Below are positions 41,387 through 49,908 of a stretch of 64,000 nt of DNA, one piece after another. The position numbers were made by a program, and so were the translations under genes. Numbering within the stretch: the first letter of the stretch is position 1; every line of letters begins with the position of its first letter. This DNA comes from an uncultured Clostridia bacterium (GTDB taxonomy: Bacteria > Bacillota > Clostridia > Christensenellales > Borkfalkiaceae), in contig CALVWR010000002.1 of assembly GCA_944367565.1 (NCBI GenBank), forward strand, positions 83,048 to 147,047, written 5' to 3'. The notes below the pieces were generated by a model. It made no database searches and was not told where the DNA came from. It saw only the letters and a program-made list of their open reading frames with translations.

Positions 41387-42478
41387 ATGAAAAAATCGGG
41401 TTTGGCATTGATCGTGAGCCTGTTTCTGCTGAGCGCGGTCATGGCGGGATGCAACGACGCGGGCGAACATTCGCACGAATGGGGCGCGGCGGAAGTGACG
41501 CGGCAGGCGACATATACGCGGGACGGAGAAAAGACTTACACCTGTAAAAGCTGCGGTCAGACGCGGAAAGAAGGGATTCCGAAACTGACCTTTACGGCGG
41601 ATCTCACCGTCAGCGCGGGCGAGAGCATTTCGGCTGCGGTGGAGGCGGCGGAGGACGGGAACTTTATTCTCGTCGAAGCGGGAACGTATCGAGAACAGCT
41701 GAAGATCGAAAACAAGCGCGTGACGCTGATCGGACAGGGGACGGTCGTCGTTGCGGGACCGGAAGATTATTCCAAAATGGAAATCGTCGAAAAACCGGGA
41801 GGGGAGCAGCAGAATTACACCGCGCTCGCCCTGATCGTCAATGCGGAGGCGCTTTTGGAAAATATTGCGTTTACGGGCGATCCGGACAAGGCGGACATTC
41901 CTTTTCTGACGGCGGAAAACGCCTATTGCGGCATGGCGTGCGTCGATTCCGCGCTCACGTTGCAATATGTGAAAATTAAGGAAATCATTTATCCCGAACG
42001 GCCTTCGGGAATCCAGAACGGGAGGGGGCTGTTTGCCACGGCGACGCAGGAAAATAAACCGCTGACGGTGCTGTATTCGGAGATTTCCGGCTTCAACAAA
42101 ACGGGCGTTGTGGTCCGCGCGGGGGTTTCGGAATTTATTTTCGACGGCAACACCGTCACGGGAGCGGGCAGCCAGACGAGAAACTGTCAGAACGGTTTGC
42201 AGGTGGAATGCGATGAGGCGGACATCAAAAACAATACCGTAAAAAATCTCGTATACAGCAAGGAAGACGAATGGAATCACGCTTCGTGGGCGATCCTTGT
42301 ATACGGGAAAGGAAAGGAAGCGACGAAGATCGGCGCCAATCTTTTCGACAACGTGGACAACGGCGTATATATCTTTGTCAACGGAAGCACGATACTCGGG
42401 GAAAACCAATATAAAAATCTTTACGAAGAAGGATATTCCCATTACGAAACGCCCGAAGAGGACGCATCCTCTTCATAA
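41387..42478 (+). CDS. Beta-helix lipoprotein
   Basis: The 363-residue protein has a lipoprotein signal ending in VMAGC. A short Cys-containing segment (HEWGAAEVTRQATYTRDGEKTY, then CKSCGQTRKEGIP), as seen in cell-surface proteins, follows. The rest is a right-handed beta-helix of the pectate-lyase type (AAEDGNFILVEAGTYREQL, then many N-N-T-V and G-N-T-V turns). It is anchored outside the membrane. Catalytic residues are not identifiable, so binding or degradation of a polysaccharide is only a guess. AGGAGG-like GGAGGAAAG precedes the ATG. Confidence 0.75.
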   Translation: MKKSGLALIVSLFLLSAVMAGCNDAGEHSHEWGAAEVTRQATYTRDGEKTYTCKSCGQTRKEGIPKLTFTADLTVSAGESISAAVEAAEDGNFILVEAGTYREQLKIENKRVTLIGQGTVVVAGPEDYSKMEIVEKPGGEQQNYTALALIVNAEALLENIAFTGDPDKADIPFLTAENAYCGMACVDSALTLQYVKIKEIIYPERPSGIQNGRGLFATATQENKPLTVLYSEISGFNKTGVVVRAGVSEFIFDGNTVTGAGSQTRNCQNGLQVECDEADIKNNTVKNLVYSKEDEWNHASWAILVYGKGKEATKIGANLFDNVDNGVYIFVNGSTILGENQYKNLYEEGYSHYETPEEDASSS

Positions 42479-42496
42479 CGGCAGAAAACAGATGGT

Positions 42497-42524
42497 AAAA
42501 GCGCCGCAATTTTGCGGCGCTTTT
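42497..42524. terminator. Bidirectional terminator between lipoprotein and lipid kinase genes
   Basis: A stem AAAAGCGCCGCAA/TTGCGGCGCTTTT with a 2-nt loop and T runs on both strands, between convergent genes. Confidence 0.85.
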
Positions 42525-42543
42525 ATACATCGGTCTGCATCGT

Positions 42544-43413
42544 TCAGCGATGCATTTTCAATACGTTGTGGACGATTTCTGCAGAAAACGGACGGTTTTC
42601 GTACAATTCCCCGTCGAGGTTGATCACGGGACAGCTTTCGCTTTCAATTTCTATTTTTTCGCACAGTTCGATGTGCGCCTGTTTGATTTCGTTTACCTTT
42701 CCCTTTTTCAGTTTCAGAAGCGCGGGGATGAGTTTGAGACCTCGGATTTCTTCCACATAGACAAAATTCAGTTTTCCGTCGGCAATATCCGCTCCGGGCG
42801 CGATCTTCAGTCCGCCGCCGAACATACTCGCGTTGGCAAGCGCGGAGATGAACGATTTATATTCCTTCTTTACGCCGTCGACCACGGCGGTGAAATGCGA
42901 ACATTTATAGGTGAACAGCGCGCGGATAAGACTGTTGAAATAGCCTATTTTCGTCTTTTTCTGCAATGCGGAGTAAAGCTGCAGGACCTTGACGTCCAAC
43001 CCCGTCCCGACAACGTTGACGGCACGCAGTTCCGGCATCTGGATAAAATCTATGTATGTCGCCGGTTTTGTCAAAATCACATCGAGCGCTTCGTCCACTT
43101 TTTCGGGAAGTCGGCAATGCGCGGCAAAGTCGTTTCCCGTTCCGCAGGGGAGCAGCCCGAAGGTGATGTTTTCAAAATTATAAAGCCCGTTGAGCACCTC
43201 GTTCAGCGTTCCGTCGCCGCCCATGGCGACAACGGTTTTCGCGCCGTTTGCAATCGCTTCTTTCGTAAGCGCGATGGCGTGTTTCGCATATTCGCTTCGG
43301 TGCAGTCTGTAAACGATTTTCAGAGCGTTGAGTTTATCTTCCACCAGCGCAAGATTTTTCTTCATCTTCTTTTCGCCGCCGGCAAAAGGGTTATAGATGA
43401 TATCGAGTTCCAT
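42544..43413 (-). CDS. Diacylglycerol kinase-family lipid kinase
   Basis: The 289-residue protein has the DAGK catalytic domain: YNPFAGG near the start, AMGGDGTLNEVLNG near residue 64, LPCGTGNDFAAH near residue 87. A C-terminal beta-sandwich domain follows with FGGGLKIAPGADIADG near residue 198. It phosphorylates diacylglycerol or a related lipid, recycling lipid from teichoic acid or lipid turnover (DgkB/YegS group). A short leader with its own terminator precedes it. It is divergent from cca. Confidence 0.9.
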   Translation of the reverse strand: MELDIIYNPFAGGEKKMKKNLALVEDKLNALKIVYRLHRSEYAKHAIALTKEAIANGAKTVVAMGGDGTLNEVLNGLYNFENITFGLLPCGTGNDFAAHCRLPEKVDEALDVILTKPATYIDFIQMPELRAVNVVGTGLDVKVLQLYSALQKKTKIGYFNSLIRALFTYKCSHFTAVVDGVKKEYKSFISALANASMFGGGLKIAPGADIADGKLNFVYVEEIRGLKLIPALLKLKKGKVNEIKQAHIELCEKIEIESESCPVINLDGELYENRPFSAEIVHNVLKMHR

Positions 43414-43432
43414 AAGATTCCTTAAAATTCCT

Positions 43433-43460
43433 TAAAAAAACAAAACCGGTTCGGTTTTGT
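43433..43460 (-). terminator. Terminator in the leader of the lipid kinase gene
   Basis: On the minus strand ACAAAACC/GGTTTTGT with a 5-nt loop is followed by seven T. It lies between the gene's promoter and its ATG, so it would cut the transcript about 50 nt after the start unless bypassed. Confidence 0.7.
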
Positions 43461-43494
43461 CCCACACTTTTCCGCGTAAAAATTATCCAATAAA

Positions 43495-43523
43495 AGTTTA
43501 CTACATTTTTGCAAAAAATACAA
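43495..43523 (-). promoter_or_regulatory. Promoter of the lipid kinase gene
   Basis: On the minus strand TTGTAT and TAAACT are 17 bp apart. It overlaps the divergent cca promoter, so the two cannot be occupied at once. Confidence 0.55.
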
Positions 43524-43538
43524 CTTATATGCTATAAT
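43509..43538 (+). promoter_or_regulatory. Promoter of cca (leaderless type)
   Basis: TTGCAA and TATAAT are 18 bp apart. The -10 ends 6 nt before the ATG at 43545, with no Shine-Dalgarno. Confidence 0.65.
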
Positions 43539-43544
43539 AATTTT

Positions 43545-44909
43545 ATGATTGAAAAAATTCATCCGTTTCTTCGTCTTTTGGCGGAAAAACTTGATAAAAA
43601 TCTGTATCTGGTCGGAGGATTGGTGCGGAATTTTCTGATCGACGGAAGTTTTTGCGGGGATTACGATCTCGCTTCGGCGAACACGGCGGAGGAATTGGAA
43701 AGCGCGCTCGGCGGGCTCGGGCTGAAGCCCGCGGCGGTTTATAAACGTACGGGAACAATCATGTTCCGTCTGCCGGGCGGGGAGCATTGCGAACACACGA
43801 CGTTCCGCGGCGAACGCTACGGGACGGGGGGCGCGCATACGCCGGAGGAAACGTTTTACACGGACGACATCGCCGAGGACGCGCGGCGGAGGGATTTCAA
43901 GTGCAATGCGATCTATTATGACATCAAGAACGCGAAGCTGACCGATCCGCTCGGAGGGATTGCGGACGTTGCGGCGCGGCGGCTCGATACGGCGATCGCG
44001 CCGGAGAAAGTGTTTTCCGTGGACGGATTGCGGCTGCTGCGGCTGTGCCGTTTTGCCGCGGAACTGAACTTTACGCCGACAAACGGGACGGTGGAAGGGG
44101 CGCATCGGTATCGCGGCAATATAAAGGACATTTCCGCGGAAAGGATCTTCGACGAATTTTCAAAGATGCTCGTTTCCGACGGAAAGTATGCTTTTTCCGA
44201 TAAAAGGGGACACTATACATCGTTCAAACTCTGCCACAGAATCGGCGTGCTGGCGGAGATCGTGCCGGAGCTTACGGCAGGGGAGGGAATGGCGCAGCGG
44301 CGGGATTTTCACGATCACGACGTGCTGGAACATTCTCTGCGTACGCTTCTGTATGCCGATAAGAGCGTACGTCTTGCCGCCTTGCTTCACGACGTGGGAA
44401 AACCGTACGCGATGCTGACGTACGGCGCGTACAAGACGCACAATACGGAAGGAGAACGCATTGTACGTCAGATCCTGACGCGTCTGAAGGCGCCGAAAGC
44501 GACGATCGAAGAAACGAGTGCGCTGACATATCTTCACATGACCGATCTCGATCTGAAGATGAAGGAGAGCAAGGTCAGGCTGTTCATGGCAAAGCACGCC
44601 GCGTTGCTCAAAAAGCTTCTGCTGCTCAAGCAGGCGGATTATTCCGCCTGTAAGGATGATTTGTCGCCCGCGCCGACCGTGGTGAAATGGGAGCGGATCC
44701 TCGGCGAAATGCAGGCGGAGGGCGCGCCGCTTACGGTGAAGGAACTCGCGATCGGGGGAAAGGAGCTTTCAAAGATCGGCTATCGCGGAGAGGAGTTGGG
44801 CCGGGAGCTCGGCGAGCTGTTCCGTCTGGCGGTACTGGACGGCAGGAAAAACGATCGGGATATTTTGCTTTCGCTGGCAGCACGGCAAAGGAAGGGAAAG
44901 GAGAAATAA
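43545..44909 (+). CDS. cca: CCA tRNA nucleotidyltransferase with HD domain
   Basis: This enzyme adds or repairs the CCA end of tRNAs. The 454-residue protein has the class II head LVGGLVRNFLIDGSFCGDYDLA (residues 20-40, with the D-x-D metal site in a DYD). DARRRDFKCNAIYYD follows near residue 116, RLLRLCRFAAELNF near residue 162, and an HD domain (HDHDVLEHSLRTLL, ALLHDVGKPYA) near residue 260. The ATG at 43545 is chosen from family alignment and the promoter position; a start 12 codons upstream would overlap the -10 box. rmuC follows after one base. Confidence 0.9.
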   Translation: MIEKIHPFLRLLAEKLDKNLYLVGGLVRNFLIDGSFCGDYDLASANTAEELESALGGLGLKPAAVYKRTGTIMFRLPGGEHCEHTTFRGERYGTGGAHTPEETFYTDDIAEDARRRDFKCNAIYYDIKNAKLTDPLGGIADVAARRLDTAIAPEKVFSVDGLRLLRLCRFAAELNFTPTNGTVEGAHRYRGNIKDISAERIFDEFSKMLVSDGKYAFSDKRGHYTSFKLCHRIGVLAEIVPELTAGEGMAQRRDFHDHDVLEHSLRTLLYADKSVRLAALLHDVGKPYAMLTYGAYKTHNTEGERIVRQILTRLKAPKATIEETSALTYLHMTDLDLKMKESKVRLFMAKHAALLKKLLLLKQADYSACKDDLSPAPTVVKWERILGEMQAEGAPLTVKELAIGGKELSKIGYRGEELGRELGELFRLAVLDGRKNDRDILLSLAARQRKGKEK

Positions 44910-44910
44910 G

Positions 44911-46041
44911 ATGGATATCATCATCATCGTGACGGCAATCGTTTCGTTTATCAACCTGATCCTGCTCGGCGCGCTGTTTTTCCGGCGGTCGGGCAAGGAA
45001 GAAAACGGCATTCACGACGTGCGGTTTTCCGCGCTGACGGAGAACATCGACCGGGCGTTTGCGGCGCAGAACAGGCGCATCGACGATATGACGAAGTATA
45101 CCTCTTCGGCGCTGAGGGATTTTTCCGCGGCGAACGAGCGGGCGTTACAGGAAATGCGGTACGTCGTCGACGAAAAGCTGAACTCCACGTTGGAAAAGAG
45201 GCTGGAAGGCTCCTATCGCATCATAGCGGACAATCTGAACAAGGTTGCGCTGGGAATCGGGGAGGTGAACCGCCTCGCCGACAGTGTGGGGGACATCAAA
45301 AAGCTGTTTTCCAACGTCAAGAACCGCGGTACATGGGGCGAGATCAGGCTGGACGGTTTATTGTCCGATCTGCTCGCGCCGGAGCAGTACGTCAGAAATT
45401 GCAGGTTACATACGGGGGTGGATTCCTTTGTGGATTTTGCAATCGTCATGCCCGATAAAAACGGTAACAAAACCTATCTTCCCGTCGACGCCAAGTTCCC
45501 CGCGGAAGAATATGCCCGGCTTATCAGCGCGGAAACGGAGGAATCGGCGCGCGCGGCGGAACGGGGATTTGCCGCCGCCGTCAGGAAGCAGGCGGACAGC
45601 ATCTGTGAAAAATATATCTATCCGCCGCTGACGACGGATTTCGCAATCATGTATTTTCCGACGGAGGGGCTGTTTGCGGAAACGGTGAGAAATCCGGAAC
45701 TTTCGGCATATTTATACAAAAAAAGAATCATGCCTTGCGGTCCGGGGAATCTGTACGCGCTTTTAAGCAGTCTGCAGGTCGGATTCAAGACCGTCGCCAT
45801 TGAAAAGAGAAGCCGGGAGCTTTGGAGATTGCTTGCGGTTTTCAAAAGCGAGTTCGTGAAATTTTCCGCATTGCTGGATAAAACGGGGAAAAAGCTGCAG
45901 GAAGTGCAGGATACCGTCGACCTGGCGGCGAAACGGACGCGGACCATCGGCAGAAAGCTGAAAGACGTGGAAGAGATCGGTGACGTCGCGCCGGAACTTT
46001 CCGAGGGGGATGACGTTGCGCCGGAAAGCGACGACGTCTGA
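44911..46041 (+). CDS. rmuC: DNA recombination protein RmuC
   Basis: RmuC is a predicted membrane-anchored nuclease that limits inverted-repeat rearrangements. The 376-residue protein has an N-terminal membrane helix (IIIIVTAIVSFINLILLGALFF), a coiled coil, and the RmuC core: NRGTWGEIRLDGLLSDLL near residue 130, FVDFAIVMPDKNG and LPVDAKFPAEEY near residue 185. It begins one base after cca ends, so the two share an operon. Confidence 0.93.
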   Translation: MDIIIIVTAIVSFINLILLGALFFRRSGKEENGIHDVRFSALTENIDRAFAAQNRRIDDMTKYTSSALRDFSAANERALQEMRYVVDEKLNSTLEKRLEGSYRIIADNLNKVALGIGEVNRLADSVGDIKKLFSNVKNRGTWGEIRLDGLLSDLLAPEQYVRNCRLHTGVDSFVDFAIVMPDKNGNKTYLPVDAKFPAEEYARLISAETEESARAAERGFAAAVRKQADSICEKYIYPPLTTDFAIMYFPTEGLFAETVRNPELSAYLYKKRIMPCGPGNLYALLSSLQVGFKTVAIEKRSRELWRLLAVFKSEFVKFSALLDKTGKKLQEVQDTVDLAAKRTRTIGRKLKDVEEIGDVAPELSEGDDVAPESDDV

Positions 46042-46126
46042 CAAAGGAAAAAACAATCGCATTTATCTTTGCGACAGTATAGTATAAAATGATGTAATTC
46101 AGTTTTACAGAACAGGGAGAAACGTT

Positions 46127-47815
46127 ATGTTCGGAAAAATTTTCAAATATGTATTGGTGATTCTTTTGGGAATGATCCTCGGCATCGGCGTAAGCGTCGG
46201 CGCGGTCTATTTTATCGTGACGAAAACAAAGGTGAAAACCGTTACGGAAAAGGTGCCGGCGCTCAATCAGTATATCGGGGAATCGCTCGGCGATTATACC
46301 GTTCTGGAAATGATAAACGTGCTCGGCGCGTCGGATACCACGATCGGCAGATATACCGAATACTTTCCCTTTCTCGACGATATGCTGACGGGGCTCGTCG
46401 ATTCCGAGGAGCTGACGAAGTATGTGCGCGTCGATACGGAAAAACTCAAGAAAATGACGTTGTCGGAACTCGGTTCGGGGATCGGCTCGGCAATCAGCGT
46501 GACGGCTTCGTTTTCCTCGCTTTCTTCTTCGCTGAACTTTCAGTTGCCCGATATGCCGGTTTTCCGTTCAAAAGAAGCCTATGTGAAGATCACCGACGAG
46601 AACAACGTCGTACAGAACGCGTATTATACCGATAAGGTTTCGGAAATTTATTACGATTCCGCGGCGGACGGCGGGGCACAGGCGGCGGATCCCGTCTATG
46701 TACGCGCATATGACGACGGGGGAACGCTTCTTCCCGAAGCGGAAGGCAAAGCGCTGTATTACCGTTCGGAAGGGATCATGGAGCTTCCGGTCACGGACGC
46801 GATCACCGTTTTGTCAGAGACCTTCGGGAATACGGCGGAGCTTACAGTAGAGGATCTCGACAAAAGTTTCGGAATCGACATTCTCGGGGAGAGCGACGGT
46901 CTGGTAAAGGAATTGGTGAAGCCGGAAGATAAGATCGGCGAGCTTTCGGCAAAGCTGGAAGGACGGGTGGACGCGCTCACCCTCGGCAAGGTGATCGACG
47001 TTACGGAGGAAAGCTCTTCGATCTTGAAACGGCTGGAGAATGTGGAGATAGGGGAACTTGACGGCGAAATCAAGATTCTGACCGTCGGGGAGGTCGTGGG
47101 GATCGACGAAAACAGCGAGCCTATCCTTCGCGCGTTGCAGAACGCAACGATCTCTTCTCTTAACGATACCGTTGCCGCTCTGAAAGTTTCCGACGTGATG
47201 AGTGCGGAGGAGATCGAGTCGAACAAGATTCTCAAATGGCTTTCGCAGAACGACACGAAGATCAACGCGATCGGCAGCAAGATCAACGTCATGCCTTTTG
47301 ACGTCATTGTGGAAAAGGGAGCTAATCCCATCACCGACGCACTCATCGATAAGGGTGCAAACATTGAGAATATCGGAGAAGTGATCAACGAACTTACCGT
47401 TTCGGAGATTTACGATACGGAAGCTTTCGTGAAGATCGGAACGGGTGCGGGCGAGACGGCGTACAATGCGGAACTGCGCTGTTTTGAACTGATCGGCGGC
47501 GAATATCGCGAAACCGAATACGCTGAAGGTAAGGAGCTTTATCAGGTAAATAAAAGCGCGGGTATCTGGCTGATCACCATGTACGACAAGACGTTTGACG
47601 GTGGGGTTTACAGTTATCGCCGCGTGAGCGAAGAACCCGCGCTGACGAATCTTGCCGACTATTTGATCGGCAGATTAACGGACGGAACGGCGGGATTCGG
47701 CGCGTGTACTTTACAGGAACTTTACGAGGTGGGATTCATCAATGCCCCGGTGAGCGAATCGGTGAAAGACATGACGCTTAACCAGGTGATTGACTATGTA
47801 GGACAGGGCATGTAG
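46127..47815 (+). CDS. Membrane-anchored repeat protein of unknown function
   Basis: The 562-residue protein has one N-terminal helix (YVLVILLGMILGIGVSVGAVYFI), placing the rest outside the cell. Within residues about 285-420 it carries degenerate repeats of roughly 45 residues of the form L-T-x-G-x-V-x-x-x-x-E-x-S-x-I-L-x-x-L-x-N-x-x-I-x-x-L-x-x-x-I (for example LTLGKVIDVTEESSSILKRL and LTVGEVVGIDENSEPILRAL). Acidic residues dominate. I know no family for it. It follows rmuC by 85 bp and precedes the rpsF operon. GGGAGA precedes the ATG. Confidence 0.65.
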   Translation: MFGKIFKYVLVILLGMILGIGVSVGAVYFIVTKTKVKTVTEKVPALNQYIGESLGDYTVLEMINVLGASDTTIGRYTEYFPFLDDMLTGLVDSEELTKYVRVDTEKLKKMTLSELGSGIGSAISVTASFSSLSSSLNFQLPDMPVFRSKEAYVKITDENNVVQNAYYTDKVSEIYYDSAADGGAQAADPVYVRAYDDGGTLLPEAEGKALYYRSEGIMELPVTDAITVLSETFGNTAELTVEDLDKSFGIDILGESDGLVKELVKPEDKIGELSAKLEGRVDALTLGKVIDVTEESSSILKRLENVEIGELDGEIKILTVGEVVGIDENSEPILRALQNATISSLNDTVAALKVSDVMSAEEIESNKILKWLSQNDTKINAIGSKINVMPFDVIVEKGANPITDALIDKGANIENIGEVINELTVSEIYDTEAFVKIGTGAGETAYNAELRCFELIGGEYRETEYAEGKELYQVNKSAGIWLITMYDKTFDGGVYSYRRVSEEPALTNLADYLIGRLTDGTAGFGACTLQELYEVGFINAPVSESVKDMTLNQVIDYVGQGM

Positions 47816-47867
47816 AGTATTTTGGGCATGAAGAGTGCGCAAATTGATGAAATTTGTTAAAAAAAAA

Positions 47868-47896
47868 TTGACAAAGCAAAGATTATTTGCTAAAAT
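47868..47896 (+). promoter_or_regulatory. Promoter of rpsF-ssb-rpsR
   Basis: TTGACA and TAAAAT are 17 bp apart, about 57 bp upstream of rpsF. Confidence 0.8.
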
Positions 47897-47900
47897 AAAA

Positions 47901-47945
47901 TGACCTTGATTGCGGTAGGACGCAATCCGAATAAGACCGGGAGGT
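47901..47945 (+). promoter_or_regulatory. Probable S6:S18 autoregulatory leader
   Basis: A hairpin GATTGCG/CGCAATC with a 6-nt loop is followed by CCGAA and ACCGG just before the ribosome site GGGAGG. A stem next to a conserved CCG is the known binding site of the S6:S18 dimer in rpsF leaders. The assignment is by position and motif. Confidence 0.55.
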
Positions 47946-47952
47946 AAGAATA

Positions 47953-48234
47953 ATGACGAAATACGATATGCTTTACATTTTGGCTCCGGAGCTCGAAGAA
48001 GAAGCGAGAGAAGTCATTATCAAAAAGTTTGAGGATCTGGTGGTCGCCAACGGCGGCGTCGTTGAAAAGACCGACAGATGGGGCATGAAGAAATTGCAGT
48101 ATCCCATCCAGTACAAATCCGAAGGCTATTATGTGGTAATGACGTTCGAAAGCGGAAAAGACTTCGTTGTGGAACTGAAACGCGTTGTCGGCATCACCGA
48201 TGGGATCATGAGAAGACTGATCACGAAAGCGTAA
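47953..48234 (+). CDS. rpsF: 30S ribosomal protein S6
   Basis: S6 binds the platform of the 30S subunit with S18. The 93-residue product has YDMLYILAPELEEEAREV at the start, WGMKKLQYPIQYKSEGYYV in the middle and ELKRVVGITDGIMRRL at the end, all standard. GGGAGG precedes the ATG. First gene of the classic rpsF-ssb-rpsR operon. Confidence 0.97.
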   Translation: MTKYDMLYILAPELEEEAREVIIKKFEDLVVANGGVVEKTDRWGMKKLQYPIQYKSEGYYVVMTFESGKDFVVELKRVVGITDGIMRRLITKA

Positions 48235-48251
48235 ATGCGGGGAGTGAAAAG

Positions 48252-48662
48252 ATGAACAAGGTATTTTTGATAGGAAATCTCACAAGGGATCCGGAACTGA
48301 CGGAAACCGCGGGCGGGATTCCTGTATGCAGGTTCGGAATAGCGGTAAACCGTTACAGCGCGCAGGAAGAAAGACAGACGGATTTTTACAACGTGACCGC
48401 ATGGCGCAAGCTGGGCGAAACGGTGGCGCGATTCACGAAAAAAGGGCATAAGATCGCGGTATACGGCGATATACAGCTCAGGCAGTACGACGGAAGCGAC
48501 GGAACGCGGAGAATGTCCGTGGACGTGATCGCAAACGACGTGGAATTCCTGACGCCGAAAGGATCGGGGGAAGGCGAGCCGTTTGCGGAAGAAGTGGTTG
48601 CGGTAAAGAAACAGCGGCCGCAGCTCGAAGCGCTTGACGACGATAACGATCTGCCGTTCTGA
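48252..48662 (+). CDS. ssb: Single-stranded DNA-binding protein
   Basis: SSB coats single-stranded DNA during replication and repair. The 136-residue protein has an OB fold starting MNKVFLIGNLTRDPEL and the acidic C-terminal tip DDDNDLPF that docks partner proteins such as RarA. GGAGTG precedes ATG 48252. It lies between rpsF and rpsR. Confidence 0.97.
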   Translation: MNKVFLIGNLTRDPELTETAGGIPVCRFGIAVNRYSAQEERQTDFYNVTAWRKLGETVARFTKKGHKIAVYGDIQLRQYDGSDGTRRMSVDVIANDVEFLTPKGSGEGEPFAEEVVAVKKQRPQLEALDDDNDLPF

Positions 48663-48682
48663 TTTTTCAAAGGAGTTAAAAA

Positions 48683-48934
48683 ATGGAAGAGAATAAAGCA
48701 GTAGTGAAAAAGAATATGAAAAGATTGCCCAGAAAGAAGGTATGCGCTTTTTGTCAGGGAAAGGTGGACGTCATCGATTATAAGGATGTCGCCACGCTGA
48801 AGAAGTACGTATCGGAAAACGGCAAAATCCTGCCGAGAAGAATGACGGGCGTCTGCGCAAAACATCAGCGCGTACTCGCCACGGCGGTAAAACGGGCGAG
48901 GATCACCGATCTTCTTCCCTTCAAAGGCGAATAA
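48683..48934 (+). CDS. rpsR: 30S ribosomal protein S18
   Basis: S18 pairs with S6 on the 30S platform. The 83-residue product has [26 protein letters not shown] core, [24 protein letters not shown] and LLPF near the end. Three cysteines in C-x-x-C ... C-x-x-H form fit a zinc-binding S18. AAGGAG precedes the ATG. RimI (36028) is its predicted modifier. Confidence 0.97.
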   Translation: MEENKAVVKKNMKRLPRKKVCAFCQGKVDVIDYKDVATLKKYVSENGKILPRRMTGVCAKHQRVLATAVKRARITDLLPFKGE

Positions 48935-49007
48935 GACCGATATGAAAAACGGTGCGGCGTGCAGAAATTGTACGCCGTTTTTCGTTTCCGGTTTTTCTCG
49001 GAAAGGC

Positions 49008-49036
49008 TTGACAAAGAGACAAAAGAGGAATATAGT
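49008..49036 (+). promoter_or_regulatory. Promoter of the collagen-like lipoprotein gene
   Basis: TTGACA and TATAGT are 17 bp apart, about 50 bp upstream of the ATG at 49088. Confidence 0.75.
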
Positions 49037-49087
49037 AGGAAAAAAGGCGTTGCCCACGTGCGGCAAAAGCCTTTTCGGAGGGAAAAA

Positions 49088-49906
49088 ATGAAAATGTTCA
49101 TCCGCATCGCGGCGCTGGTTCTGGCGGTTGCCGTGCCGTGCGCCCTTGTCGGTTGCGCAGGGCAAACAGATTTGGAGGAGCGCATTGCCGAGCTCGAACA
49201 GGCGCTCGGACAGCTCGAACTCGAGAAGGGTGAACCGGGAGAGACCGGTCCGCAAGGAGAACAGGGCGAACAGGGTTTGCAAGGAGAACCGGGAGTATTC
49301 GGGGGTTTTCATGCGGCAAAGGAAAGCTACCAATGGGGCGAACCGATCGACGTCTATTACGGCGAAACAAAGTATTTCACCGTGGATTTTTACCATATAT
49401 TCTCGGAATGGAGGGGTTTCGGCTATTGGTATGTGGCAATTTACGCCGATATCACCACATATGACTATCATGTACCGCGTACGGCGATCGAAAATTTCCT
49501 GTGGCTGGGCTACGACGAAGAAATGCGGCATTTTCAGTATTTCGCGATAAATTCCGCTGTTGTGGATGAGAGGATCGATGCAAATACGACGATAGAAAAG
49601 GTCGGATTTATTCACGACGATACCGATTACATCACGAAAAAAGAGGATACGGGGTATACGCTGTATTTCTGCAACCCGTTTACCGCCATACCCTATTGCA
49701 GAATGGAAAACATCTCGCTCAATACCTTCTCGGTTGCTGCGGAGCAGGCGTCCATGCCTGCCGACGAGCCGACGACGGTATATTGCAACGGGGAAAAGGC
49801 GTTTGACGTTACCGTTGTGCAACGGCCGATCGTTTACGGTTCAAAGGAGACGGTATTCGAATTCACCTTCAAAACGTATGATTTTGAACTGAAAATAAAT
49901 AAATAA
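49088..49906 (+). CDS. Lipoprotein with collagen-like repeat, ending at a tetranucleotide tract
   Basis: The 272-residue product has a lipoprotein signal ending in ALVGC and a short helix (LEERIAELEQALGQLELEKG). About seven Gly-X-Y triplets (GEPGET through GEPG) follow, then a novel Tyr/Phe-rich domain. The stop lies inside (AAAT)4 at 49893-49908. Removing one AAAT joins the frame to 65 further codons ending at 50102. So this is either the short form of a phase-variable surface protein or a recently broken gene. GGAGGG precedes the ATG. Confidence 0.75.
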   Translation: MKMFIRIAALVLAVAVPCALVGCAGQTDLEERIAELEQALGQLELEKGEPGETGPQGEQGEQGLQGEPGVFGGFHAAKESYQWGEPIDVYYGETKYFTVDFYHIFSEWRGFGYWYVAIYADITTYDYHVPRTAIENFLWLGYDEEMRHFQYFAINSAVVDERIDANTTIEKVGFIHDDTDYITKKEDTGYTLYFCNPFTAIPYCRMENISLNTFSVAAEQASMPADEPTTVYCNGEKAFDVTVVQRPIVYGSKETVFEFTFKTYDFELKINK

Positions 49907-49908
49907 AT
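49893..49908 (+). repeat. (AAAT)4 tract at the lipoprotein frame junction
   Basis: Four AAAT units contain the stop codon TAA (49904-49906). Three units, or seven, would keep the reading frame into the downstream coding segment. Confidence 0.85.
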
